From contig JBAZHV010000022.1 of assembly GCA_041652155.1 (NCBI GenBank), positions 1-13,641 on the forward strand: a stretch of DNA of 13,641 nt, written 5' to 3'. Under the pieces are notes generated by a model. That model saw only the letters and a list, made by a program, of their open reading frames with translations, was not told the origin of the DNA and made no database searches. This DNA is from CAIMDX01 sp041652155. GTDB taxonomy: Bacteria > Patescibacteriota > Minisyncoccia > Minisyncoccales > JAQTVQ01. Shown one piece after another: positions 4,450 through 11,958 of this stretch (the stretch's first letter is position 1; the number at the start of each line of letters is the position of its first letter). The translations under genes were made by a program, and so were the position numbers.

Positions 4450-6978
4450 ATGTTCGATCTTGAAAAATCACAGATATCAAAAGCGATCTTCATCGAGAAA
4501 TATTTTTTTCCCGGAGCTCTTAATTTTTTCAAAGTGATCTTTGCCGCCGGATTCATCTATCTTTCAGCTGTTTATTTCAGCTATCCTTTCTTAGGCCCTG
4601 TTCCTTTCTCAAAAGAATTTATTTTAAAAGGCGCTCTGATCTTGTTTTCCCTGTGGGGCTGGCTTTGGCTTTTCCTTAGTTTTTTCAACCAAAAGCTGAA
4701 AGAGCCCGCGATGAAAGAATCAGACAATCTGGCCGACCTTTTGGACCTGAACGCGGCCAAAGCTTTAACAAAAGCTATCCATTCCAAAAAATATTCTTTC
4801 GACCTGTCGCTCTTCCTAGCATTGGCGGCAATGCCCGAATTCAAATTGGCTTTTTCAAGACTTCTATTATCCCGCGAAAAAATTTACAAAACGGCCCAAG
4901 AGGTATGGGGGAAAGAGAGGGCCGGACAAGGCGGCAGAGCCGAAGAAGCGGAAAAGATCGTTATGTCCGCCCTTAAAATAGCTGTTTCCCAAGACCTGGA
5001 AAGGATCTCCGCGGCTTGCTTGCTGTTCGCCGTTATAGAGGACAACCCTTTGGCCAAGAAAACTTTGTTCGAACTCGGCGTTTCCAAAAACGATGTCTTA
5101 GAAACCGTCCTTTGGCAAGAGAGAGCTTTGAGATCTCAAAAGATCAGAAAAAAATTCTGGCTGAAAGAAAATCTCATAAGAAAAGACAGCATCGGAAGGC
5201 ACTGGGCGGCGGGACATACCTACTACCTCAATCTTTATTCCCGCGACCTTACGAATTTCAAAAAAAATCTTCCTTCCCTTGGGATCCTCCTGCACGAGAA
5301 ACAAATAAAACAACTGGAAGACGCTTTGATCGGATCGGGCGGCACCACTTCCGCCTTGCTGGTCGGAGAGCCGGGAACAGGCAGAAGAATGCTCTTGTCC
5401 AATCTGGCGAACAAAGTTTCGGAAGGCCGCAGCTACAGAACTCTTAATTTCAGCAGGGTGGTCGAGATCGATATGCCTTCTGTAATAGCTTCCGCGCAAA
5501 ACATCGAAGATCTTGGAAATACTTTAAGGCTGATATTCAACGAAGCGATGCGCGCTGGCAACGTCATTCTCGTGATCCGCGAGATCCACAACTATATAGG
5601 ATCCCATTTCGGGGCCAGGGAGATAGCCAAGGTCAATATTTCCGGAGTGCTGTCGGAATATGTTTCCCACCCGGGGTTCCGCCTTATAGGCATTACGACT
5701 TCCGAAGGTTTTAACCATGTCTGGCATCAGACCAAAGAAGCACTTACGCATTTCACCAAAGTGGAAGTACCGGAGGCCGCGGCGAAAGAAACGCTGGCGG
5801 TTTTGGAAGAAGCGTCTTTGGAGATAGAAAGGCAAACAAAATTCTTGGTCACTTTCCAGGCGCTTGAAGAAATAATAGAACTTGCCGACCGCTACATTTC
5901 CGATGTCCCTTTTCCAAAAAAAGCGCTGAACATTTTGGACGGGGTGATCGTTTATAAAATAAGGAACAGGCGCGGGGGATCGAACCTGATCTTAAAAAAA
6001 GAAGTTGACGCTTTGGTTTCGGAGAGGATAGAAATTCCCGTGGGAGAGGCAAGCCAAAACGAAAAAGATGTTTTGCTGAATCTCGAAGACATCATCCACC
6101 AGCGTCTCGTGGGGCAGGAAGAAGCCGTTTCCGAGATCGCCAACGCCCTGCGCCGCGCGAGAGCCGACATAAAAGACGGCAAGAGGACCTTGGGCAGTTT
6201 TCTTTTCCTCGGTCCGACCGGCGTAGGCAAAACCGAAACCGCCAAATGCCTGGCAAGGGCTTATTTCGGCTCGGAGAAAAAAATGATCCGTCTTGATATG
6301 TCCGAATATCAAGAAGTCGGCTCGATCAACAAACTGATCGGCGACGGAGAAAATCCCGGATATTTCACGACGATGATAAGGGAAGACCCGTTCTCCCTGA
6401 TCTTGCTTGATGAAATAGACAAAGCCCATCCCAACATTTTGGATCTCTTTCTGCAAATATTGGACGAAGGCCGCGCGACCGACGGATCGGGACGAACAGT
6501 TAATTTCAGGAACTCCATCATTATCGCAACTTCCAACGCGGGAGCGGAGCTGGTAAGGGACGCCGTTAAAAAAGGCAGGAACTTGTCGGAATATAAACAA
6601 GAATTCGTCGATGAAGTATTGAAACAAGGCCTTTTCAGGCCGGAATTTTTGAACAGGTTCGACGCGATCGTTCTGTTCCGGACACTGGCGCAAGACCATC
6701 TCCAAAAGATCGCCCGGCTTATGCTTGAAGAAATAAGAACCGGCCTTTCCCAAAAAGAAATAGACCTGGTGATCACCTCCGAACTGGTCGAGAAAATGTC
6801 CGGGATCGGTTTTAACCCGGAATTCGGAGCAAGAGAAATGAGAAGGTCTATTCAGGAAAAGATCGAAAACATCATCGCCAAAGCGATGCTGGCAGGCAAT
6901 CTGAAAACAAGCGACAGAATAAAAATAGACTCGGAAACATTTGAGATAATAAAAATAGATAAACGCGATAATTTTTAA
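4450..6978 (+). CDS. Membrane-anchored Clp/Hsp100-like double AAA+ ATPase with inactive first domain
   Basis: The 842 residues start with two membrane helices (about 29-49 and 58-79). A divergent Clp N-type helical region (about 90-225) follows, then two AAA+ domains. The first is degenerate: Walker A GEPGTGRR (306-313) has R for K, Walker B VILVIREIH (372-380) has R for D, the arginine-finger place has LTHF (432-435) instead of RRF, and the pore-loop tyrosine segment is replaced near 345-354. The second has intact ATPase motifs: GPTGVGKT (588-595), LILLDEID (650-657), RPEFLNRFD with finger R736, and GAR sensor 2 (793-795). Its pore loop (LIGDGENPGYF, 629-639) is about six residues shorter than usual and lacks GYVG. 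No ClpB-type middle domain and no ClpP-binding IGF/IGL loop are seen. It most likely remodels or supports a membrane complex by ATP hydrolysis in the second domain; naming it ClpB or ClpC would mislead. Confidence 0.85.
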   Translation: MFDLEKSQISKAIFIEKYFFPGALNFFKVIFAAGFIYLSAVYFSYPFLGPVPFSKEFILKGALILFSLWGWLWLFLSFFNQKLKEPAMKESDNLADLLDLNAAKALTKAIHSKKYSFDLSLFLALAAMPEFKLAFSRLLLSREKIYKTAQEVWGKERAGQGGRAEEAEKIVMSALKIAVSQDLERISAACLLFAVIEDNPLAKKTLFELGVSKNDVLETVLWQERALRSQKIRKKFWLKENLIRKDSIGRHWAAGHTYYLNLYSRDLTNFKKNLPSLGILLHEKQIKQLEDALIGSGGTTSALLVGEPGTGRRMLLSNLANKVSEGRSYRTLNFSRVVEIDMPSVIASAQNIEDLGNTLRLIFNEAMRAGNVILVIREIHNYIGSHFGAREIAKVNISGVLSEYVSHPGFRLIGITTSEGFNHVWHQTKEALTHFTKVEVPEAAAKETLAVLEEASLEIERQTKFLVTFQALEEIIELADRYISDVPFPKKALNILDGVIVYKIRNRRGGSNLILKKEVDALVSERIEIPVGEASQNEKDVLLNLEDIIHQRLVGQEEAVSEIANALRRARADIKDGKRTLGSFLFLGPTGVGKTETAKCLARAYFGSEKKMIRLDMSEYQEVGSINKLIGDGENPGYFTTMIREDPFSLILLDEIDKAHPNILDLFLQILDEGRATDGSGRTVNFRNSIIIATSNAGAELVRDAVKKGRNLSEYKQEFVDEVLKQGLFRPEFLNRFDAIVLFRTLAQDHLQKIARLMLEEIRTGLSQKEIDLVITSELVEKMSGIGFNPEFGAREMRRSIQEKIENIIAKAMLAGNLKTSDRIKIDSETFEIIKIDKRDNF

Positions 6979-6988
6979 TTTTCAAAAT

Positions 6989-7091
6989 CCAATTTTCAAT
7001 GAATGCTTCAATTTGCAATGTCCCAAATATTTTGCACTTTGATAGAAAAATTGGAAATTCATTGAAAATTAAAAATTAGAAATTGAAAATT
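6989..7091. repeat. Intergenic nested inverted-repeat element, copy 1
   Basis: AATTTTCAATGAAT (6991-7004) is the exact reverse complement of ATTCATTGAAAATT (7057-7070), a 14-base stem around 52 bases. CCAATTTTC (6989-6997) can also pair with GAAAAATTGG (7045-7054) with a one-base bulge. The element ends with AAATTGAAAATT (7080-7091), just before the start of the next gene. The same pieces recur at 8829-8937. There is no T-run after a GC stem, so this is not an ordinary terminator. Confidence 0.7.
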
Positions 7092-7099
7092 ATTTTGAT

Positions 7100-8821
7100 A
7101 TGCCAAACCAACAACTGACCGATTATATCAAACAGCAAATAGAAAAGGGTGTTGAGGGGGAGAAGATCAGAAAGATTCTCCTGGACACCGGCTGGGCGGA
7201 AGGGGATATAAGGGAAGCCTTCGCCGCGGTCCAAGACCCGAACTATGTGCCGATGCCGTCTGCTCCGGCCAAAGAAAATGTCCGCCTGCTCAAGGCGAGC
7301 GAGCTTTTGGGCCAGGCTTGGAGGCTGTATAAGGACAGAGCTTGGACGCTGATAGGGCTAGCTCTCTTTCCTATTGCCGCGATGGTTGTCTTCGGCATCA
7401 TTCCGGGGGCGGCCTATGTTTTCTCGAAAAACTCTTTCTCCATAATCGTCGGATTCCTCGCGCTTTATTTGGTGGCCATAATCGCCCAATTCTGGGGGCA
7501 GATAGCTCTTATATACGCGATCAAAGACAGCCAGGAAAGGATAGGGGTCAATGAGTCTTTGCGCCGGGCCTGGCCGAAGATAGTATCTTTTTGGTGGGTC
7601 GGATTGCTAAGCGGATTCATCGTTCTTGGAGGGCTGTTCTTATTCATCATCCCGGGTATTATCTTTTCTTTCTGGTTCATGTTCGCCATTTACGTTTTGG
7701 TAGATGAGAACATTGGGGGAATGGGCGCGCTGCTCAAAAGCAAAGCTTACGCCCAAGGCCAGATATGGAATGCGATCGGAAAAAACCTTTTCATCTTCCT
7801 GTTATATTTCCTGATGCTTCTGCCTTTCTTTATCTTCTCATGGACCGCTCCTTCGATCTTCGGCGAGGAAATAACAAGTATAATAGGCGGGTTGATAAAC
7901 TTGCCCGTACAGCTCATTGCTTTGCCGTTATTGATGGCTTACTTCTTTTTGTTCTACAAGAATGTTAAAGAAGCCAAGGGCCAATTCGAGTTCAAGCCGA
8001 GCGGCAAAGGCTGGCTCATCTTCGCGGGGATCATGGGTCTCTTTATCATCCCGATCTTTTTGTTTATAGTCGGCATGGTCGTTATCAACATACCATCCCC
8101 CGCCCCCCTCGCCGCCAAAAACGCTACAATCAAAGGCTACATGGCCCAGCTAAGGTCTGTTGCCGCAGTTCATACGAACAACAGCGATGGTTACAGTTAT
8201 GCCGGGCTTGAAGCAAATTCCGAATTTTCACTGATCCGCCAAAAGATAGAAAAAGCAAGCGGAAATTCTTGCCAGGCGCAGGTCAGCGATAAAAGCTATT
8301 GCGTCAAAGCGAAATTATTGGGAACGAGCAGCTACGACGAAGAATATTATTGTATCGACAGCAACGGTTATTCGAACTATGTCCCCCAAGATTATTGCAC
8401 AGATGAAAAGCCCTACTGCGCCGAATCGGACAATACCGACGAAAAAGAAAACAGCCAAAAACTTTCTCCAGCGGCAACTGCCGCCCAAAATTCGACGATA
8501 AAAGCATATATGGCGCAACTAAGGCCAACAGCCTTGATCTACAACAGCAGCAACTCCAGCTATGTCGGGCTGGAAGGTGATCTTAACTATTCCACCCTTT
8601 GTCAAAAGATAAGAAAAGCAAGTGGAGAATCTTGCCAAGCGCAGACCAGCGACACGAGCTACTGCGTCAAGGCAAAACTGTTGGGAGAAAACAGCTTCAA
8701 TGAAGAGTATTGGTGCATCGACAGTACCGGCTATGCGGACTTAACGAACGAAAACTATTGTACTGCCGAGAAACCATACTGCGTTGATCCTTCCCTTGAT
8801 ATGGATAATAAAAATAAGTAG
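7100..8821 (+). CDS. Seven-helix membrane protein with two tandem cysteine-rich, pilin-head-like domains
   Basis: This 573-residue paralogue of the protein at 2549-3859 shares its plan: a 45-residue UBA-like helical module, about seven membrane helices to residue 330 including LFIIPGIIFSFWFMFAIYVL (181-200), then outer domains. Here the outer domain is doubled (341-440 and 464-561), joined by an acidic linker. Each unit runs N-TIK-YMAQLR, SY-GLE, CQAQ-SD-SYCVKAKLLG, then C-IDS-GY and YC--EKPYC. Unit 2 has six cysteines (501, 512, 522, 539, 554, 561); unit 1 lacks the first and has five (391, 401, 418, 433, 440). The pattern resembles the heads of CPR pseudopilins without their N-terminal prepilin signal. 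It lies between the Clp-like and VirD4-like genes, flanked on both sides by related intergenic repeats. Surface attachment or sensing is plausible but not shown. Confidence 0.6.
   Translation: MPNQQLTDYIKQQIEKGVEGEKIRKILLDTGWAEGDIREAFAAVQDPNYVPMPSAPAKENVRLLKASELLGQAWRLYKDRAWTLIGLALFPIAAMVVFGIIPGAAYVFSKNSFSIIVGFLALYLVAIIAQFWGQIALIYAIKDSQERIGVNESLRRAWPKIVSFWWVGLLSGFIVLGGLFLFIIPGIIFSFWFMFAIYVLVDENIGGMGALLKSKAYAQGQIWNAIGKNLFIFLLYFLMLLPFFIFSWTAPSIFGEEITSIIGGLINLPVQLIALPLLMAYFFLFYKNVKEAKGQFEFKPSGKGWLIFAGIMGLFIIPIFLFIVGMVVINIPSPAPLAAKNATIKGYMAQLRSVAAVHTNNSDGYSYAGLEANSEFSLIRQKIEKASGNSCQAQVSDKSYCVKAKLLGTSSYDEEYYCIDSNGYSNYVPQDYCTDEKPYCAESDNTDEKENSQKLSPAATAAQNSTIKAYMAQLRPTALIYNSSNSSYVGLEGDLNYSTLCQKIRKASGESCQAQTSDTSYCVKAKLLGENSFNEEYWCIDSTGYADLTNENYCTAEKPYCVDPSLDMDNKNK
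8120..8782 (+). repeat. Intragenic tandem duplication of the outer domain
   Basis: Unit 1 (8120-8419) and unit 2 (8489-8782) encode clearly homologous domains with most cysteine, YCVKAKLLG and IDS positions shared. They also match at DNA level, for instance around TGCGTCAAAGCGAAA and TGCGTCAAGGCAAAA. A third, more diverged copy is the single domain at 3575-3850. This suggests that a one-domain ancestor gained a second unit by duplication. Confidence 0.85.
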
Positions 8822-8828
8822 CCGTGAT

Positions 8829-8937
8829 AATTTTCAATGAAATTCCAATGCCTCAATGTTTCAAACATTGGAAAATTGAAACATTCATTGAAAATTCCTG
8901 CCTGCCGGCAGGCAGGAAAAATTGTAAATTGAAAATT
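8829..8937. repeat. Intergenic nested inverted-repeat element, copy 2
   Basis: AATTTTCAATGAA (8829-8841) pairs with TTCATTGAAAATT (8884-8896). Inside it lies the hairpin CAATGTTT-C-AAACATTG (8854-8870). The element ends with AAATTGAAAATT (8926-8937) a few bases before the next start codon. Its outer arms and terminal motif match those of the element at 6989-7091, while the interiors differ. Confidence 0.7.
8895..8918. repeat. Perfect 24-base palindrome inside the intergenic element
   Basis: The half-site TTCCTGCCTGCC is followed at once by its exact reverse complement, giving a 24-base perfect palindrome. Its GC core contrasts with the AT-rich surroundings. The sequence is of the CCTGCC/GGCAGG type that I associate with dispersed intergenic repeats of Parcubacteria. 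Confidence 0.85.
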
Positions 8938-8942
8938 TTTAA

Positions 8943-11363
8943 ATGACCATCCCCGACACTTCCATTTCCATTCCGGACGGCTATGCTTATATCCTGGCCG
9001 GTTCTTTGAGTCTCTTTCTTTTGTCGGCTTACATTGTCGAAAAAAGGCGGAGATCCGAAAACTTGGAACAATCTTTGGGCCTCGTCCTTCTTTCCATTAA
9101 GGTTCCCAACAAAACAGCTGAAGAGATCCAGCAATCCGGCAAGCAGGAAAAAGACTGGATAAAAATAATGGAGGACTTTTATGACGGAATGGTCTCTCTG
9201 AAAAAACAAAGATGGTTCTCTCTTGTGAGTCCTTGGATATCTCTGGAGATCGCCAAAATAGGGGAGGAGATATGCTTTTACGCCGCCGCGCCCGACAGAT
9301 ACGCGGACCTCATAGAAAAAAAGCTCAACGGCCTCTATCCGGATGCCCAGATCGAAAGATGCAAAGACTTCAATATTTTCGGCTTGGACGAAGAGGTCTG
9401 CTGCGGCTATGCCAGAACCGAAAAACCGGTTTTCCTGCCGATCAAAACTTACAACTATATGGAAACGGATCCTCTGGCAAGCATTGCCAACGTCCTGACC
9501 AAGCTTAAAGAAAAAGAAGAAGCCGCCGTTCAAATAATTTTCAAGAATGATCCTGCCGGCTGGCACGGCAGAGGGAAAAAGATCATCGACGAGATGGCCC
9601 AAGGGAAAAATTTCCGAGAGGCGATGTCCGCCACCGGCACTTTCGGATCGTTCGAATCGAAGAAAGAAAAGGAGAAAAAAGCGCAAGATCAGGGAACTCA
9701 ACCCAAAGCGGACGAAGAATTGATCAAAATGATCGAAAACAAACTGGCGCGGCACAGCTTTGAAGCGAATGTAAGGATAATAGTCTCTATAAAAGATAAG
9801 GTCCGAAGCGAGCAGGTTTTCGAACAGCTCGCCGGATCTTTGGGCCAGTTCTCTTCGCCCAAGCTGAACAATTTTCACATCTCAAAATTAAAAAAAGGCG
9901 GAGCTAAAAAACTTTTATATGATTACAGTTTCCGCAATTTCAATTCCGGACAAGCGTTCATTCTAAGCACCGAAGAGATGACCAGCATCTTCCATCTCCC
10001 GACGCCTTTACTGAAAACACCGAACATCAAAACCCTTAGCTTTAAGGTCGCGCCTGCGCCGGCTTACTTGCCGGGAGAAGGGCTGTTGCTGGGCTTTAAC
10101 CAATACCGCGGCGGAAAAAAAGATATTCGCATCGGCCGGGACGACAGACGCCGCCATCTGTATGTTATCGGCCAAACGGGTACCGGCAAATCAGCTTTCC
10201 TATCCAACCTGATAGAGCAGGATGTCCTAAACGGCGACGGGGTTGGAGTTTTGGATCCGCACGGGGATCTTATCGACGATATCTTAGGGAATATCCCCAA
10301 CAACAGAGTGGAGGACACGATCGTTTTTGATCCGACCAACCTCAAAAGATCCATCGGCTTGAACATGCTGGAATATGATCCCAATTTCCCGGAACAAAAA
10401 ACATTCATCGTCAACGAATTCATAAAAATATTCGATAAATTATACGACTTGAAACAGACCGGAGGGCCCATTTTCGAGCAATATACCAGAAATGCCTTGA
10501 TGCTTTTGATGGACGACCCTAATGAGACTTACACTCTGATGGAAGTGCCAAAAGTGCTGGCCGACAGCGAATTCCGCCACCGCCTGCTGGCCAAATGCCG
10601 CAATCTTATGGTTAAAGAGTTCTGGGAAAACCAGGCCGAACAAGCCGGGGGAGAATCTTCTTTAAAAAACCTCGTGCCGTATATCACTTCCAAATTCGAT
10701 ACGTTCATCTCTAATGATTATATGAGACCGATCCTTGGACAGACGAAAAGCACCTTCAATTTCAGAGAGATATTGGACACCAAAAAGATATTCCTGGTCA
10801 ATTTGAGCAAGGGCCGCTTAGGCGATATCAACAGCTCTCTCCTCGGACTGATCATCACCAGCAAGCTGGCCATTGCCGCTTTTTCCCGCGTGGACACGCC
10901 CGAAAAAGACCGCAAGGATTTTTATCTGTATTTGGACGAATTCCAAAATTTCGCCACCGATACCATCTCTTCTATTCTGTCCGAAGCCAGAAAATACAAG
11001 CTTTGTCTGACCCTCTCCCACCAATTCATCGGCCAGCTGCCTGAAATGATAAGGGACAGCGTTTTCGGCAATATCGGAACGTTTATCGCTTTCCGCGTCG
11101 GAGTTGAAGATGCCGAATACCTTAAAAAAGAATTCGACCCGGTTTTTAACGCCCAAGATCTGATAAAAATAGACAATTTCAACGCTTACATAAGGGTAAT
11201 GGCCAGCGGCCAAATCTCCGCGCCATTCAATATCAAAACTTATGCCCCAAGCGAAAGCGACAGAAAGAGGATGCAAAATATAAAAGATTATTATTCTTTA
11301 AAATGGGGGATAAGCCGCGAAATAGTCGAAGAGGGGATAGAAAACCGCCGAAGAAAATTATAA
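8943..11363 (+). CDS. Membrane-anchored VirD4/TraD-like type IV secretion ATPase
   Basis: The 806 residues begin with one membrane helix (about 13-33) followed by EKRRR, which places the rest inside the cell. Residues 50-380 are a long region without a motif I can name with confidence, with a charged linker near 238-258. The motor domain has Walker A GQTGTGKS (410-417), the FtsK/HerA-TraD signature VLDPHGDLIDDIL just after it, a FLVNLSKGRLGD strand typical of TraD/TraG proteins, and Walker B FYLYLDEFQNF (660-670). Family members are hexameric coupling ATPases that move DNA or protein substrates through the membrane. No relaxase, VirB4 or pilus assembly gene is present in this window, so transfer by conjugation cannot be claimed. 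It follows the pilin-head-like protein after a 121-base repeat-bearing spacer and leads three small downstream genes. Confidence 0.85.
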   Translation: MTIPDTSISIPDGYAYILAGSLSLFLLSAYIVEKRRRSENLEQSLGLVLLSIKVPNKTAEEIQQSGKQEKDWIKIMEDFYDGMVSLKKQRWFSLVSPWISLEIAKIGEEICFYAAAPDRYADLIEKKLNGLYPDAQIERCKDFNIFGLDEEVCCGYARTEKPVFLPIKTYNYMETDPLASIANVLTKLKEKEEAAVQIIFKNDPAGWHGRGKKIIDEMAQGKNFREAMSATGTFGSFESKKEKEKKAQDQGTQPKADEELIKMIENKLARHSFEANVRIIVSIKDKVRSEQVFEQLAGSLGQFSSPKLNNFHISKLKKGGAKKLLYDYSFRNFNSGQAFILSTEEMTSIFHLPTPLLKTPNIKTLSFKVAPAPAYLPGEGLLLGFNQYRGGKKDIRIGRDDRRRHLYVIGQTGTGKSAFLSNLIEQDVLNGDGVGVLDPHGDLIDDILGNIPNNRVEDTIVFDPTNLKRSIGLNMLEYDPNFPEQKTFIVNEFIKIFDKLYDLKQTGGPIFEQYTRNALMLLMDDPNETYTLMEVPKVLADSEFRHRLLAKCRNLMVKEFWENQAEQAGGESSLKNLVPYITSKFDTFISNDYMRPILGQTKSTFNFREILDTKKIFLVNLSKGRLGDINSSLLGLIITSKLAIAAFSRVDTPEKDRKDFYLYLDEFQNFATDTISSILSEARKYKLCLTLSHQFIGQLPEMIRDSVFGNIGTFIAFRVGVEDAEYLKKEFDPVFNAQDLIKIDNFNAYIRVMASGQISAPFNIKTYAPSESDRKRMQNIKDYYSLKWGISREIVEEGIENRRRKL

Positions 11364-11384
11364 AAATACTAGAACAAAACAAAT

Positions 11385-11777
11385 ATGCCAGGAGAAAATT
11401 TAGAAAATAATTTACAGCCAAGCAGTCCCGAGGCGAACGGCCAGAAAGTGGAAGGATCAAAAGTGGAAGGATCTCTCTTCGACAGAGAGTCTATCCGGTC
11501 AGACATAGAAACAGCCAAGAAAGAAAGGGCGGACGAAATATTGGGCCGTCTTTCCGACACCCCGGCAAATTCCGTTGCCGAAGCGACCGGGCAACAGCCG
11601 GATATCACCGAAGAAAAAGACAACAAAGTGGCCGCGTTTGTCAAAGAAGCCCTTTTCGGAAAAGAAAAGATCGAAAAAATAATAAACGAAGTGAAAAAGG
11701 CTAACGACCCATACATTCTCGATTCTTTCCATGACCGGCTGATGGAAGAAATGAAAAAACATAAAGAGAAAAAATAA
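11385..11777 (+). CDS. Small charged protein downstream of the VirD4-like gene, unknown function
   Basis: This 130-residue soluble protein has no membrane segment or signal peptide. Residues 1-80 are acidic, rich in E, S and P, and probably disordered; a short repeat KVEGSKVEGS lies at 21-30. Residues 82-128 form two likely helices with the stretch VKKANDPYILDSFHDRLMEE, which looks conserved and may be the functional part. The gene lies 21 bases after the VirD4-like gene on the same strand and is probably co-transcribed. I do not recognise the family with certainty; a partner or regulator of the ATPase is a guess from position alone. Confidence 0.65.
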   Translation: MPGENLENNLQPSSPEANGQKVEGSKVEGSLFDRESIRSDIETAKKERADEILGRLSDTPANSVAEATGQQPDITEEKDNKVAAFVKEALFGKEKIEKIINEVKKANDPYILDSFHDRLMEEMKKHKEKK

Positions 11778-11790
11778 CCGCCAAATCAAT

Positions 11791-11955
11791 ATGAACGGAG
11801 ACAATCAGAAAAACAAAAAAAGAACGGACAAGGTCCTCGAAAAATATAATATGGAGTTGGCGGAGCTGGAAAAAGAACGCGAAAAGATCGTGTCCGATTT
11901 CGTCGGATTCTTAAGGGATAAAAAATTAAAAGAGATCAAAAAGACTCTCGAATAA
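11791..11955 (+). CDS. 54-residue coiled-coil protein, unknown function
   Basis: A short frame runs from ATG 11791 to TAA 11955, 13 bases after one gene and 3 bases before the next, on the same strand. The peptide is highly charged: a basic start (KNKKRTDKVLEKY), then a helix with heptad-like leucines (MELAELEKEREKI), then DFVGFLRDKKLKEIKKTL. It has no membrane segment. Tight fit between neighbours and codon use like theirs support a real gene. It may form a coiled coil with the products of the flanking genes. Confidence 0.65.
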   Translation: MNGDNQKNKKRTDKVLEKYNMELAELEKEREKIVSDFVGFLRDKKLKEIKKTLE

Positions 11956-11958
11956 CAT

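Noticed and set aside
5992..6753. Open frame of 253 codons on the minus strand
   Set aside because: It is fully opposite the intact second AAA+ domain of the Clp-like protein; composition is shadow-like and no domain is recognisable.
8853..9878. Open frame of 341 codons on the minus strand
   Set aside because: It lies opposite the membrane helix and N-terminal part of the VirD4-like gene and the repeat spacer. Its product is phenylalanine- and arginine-rich without motifs, as expected of a shadow frame.
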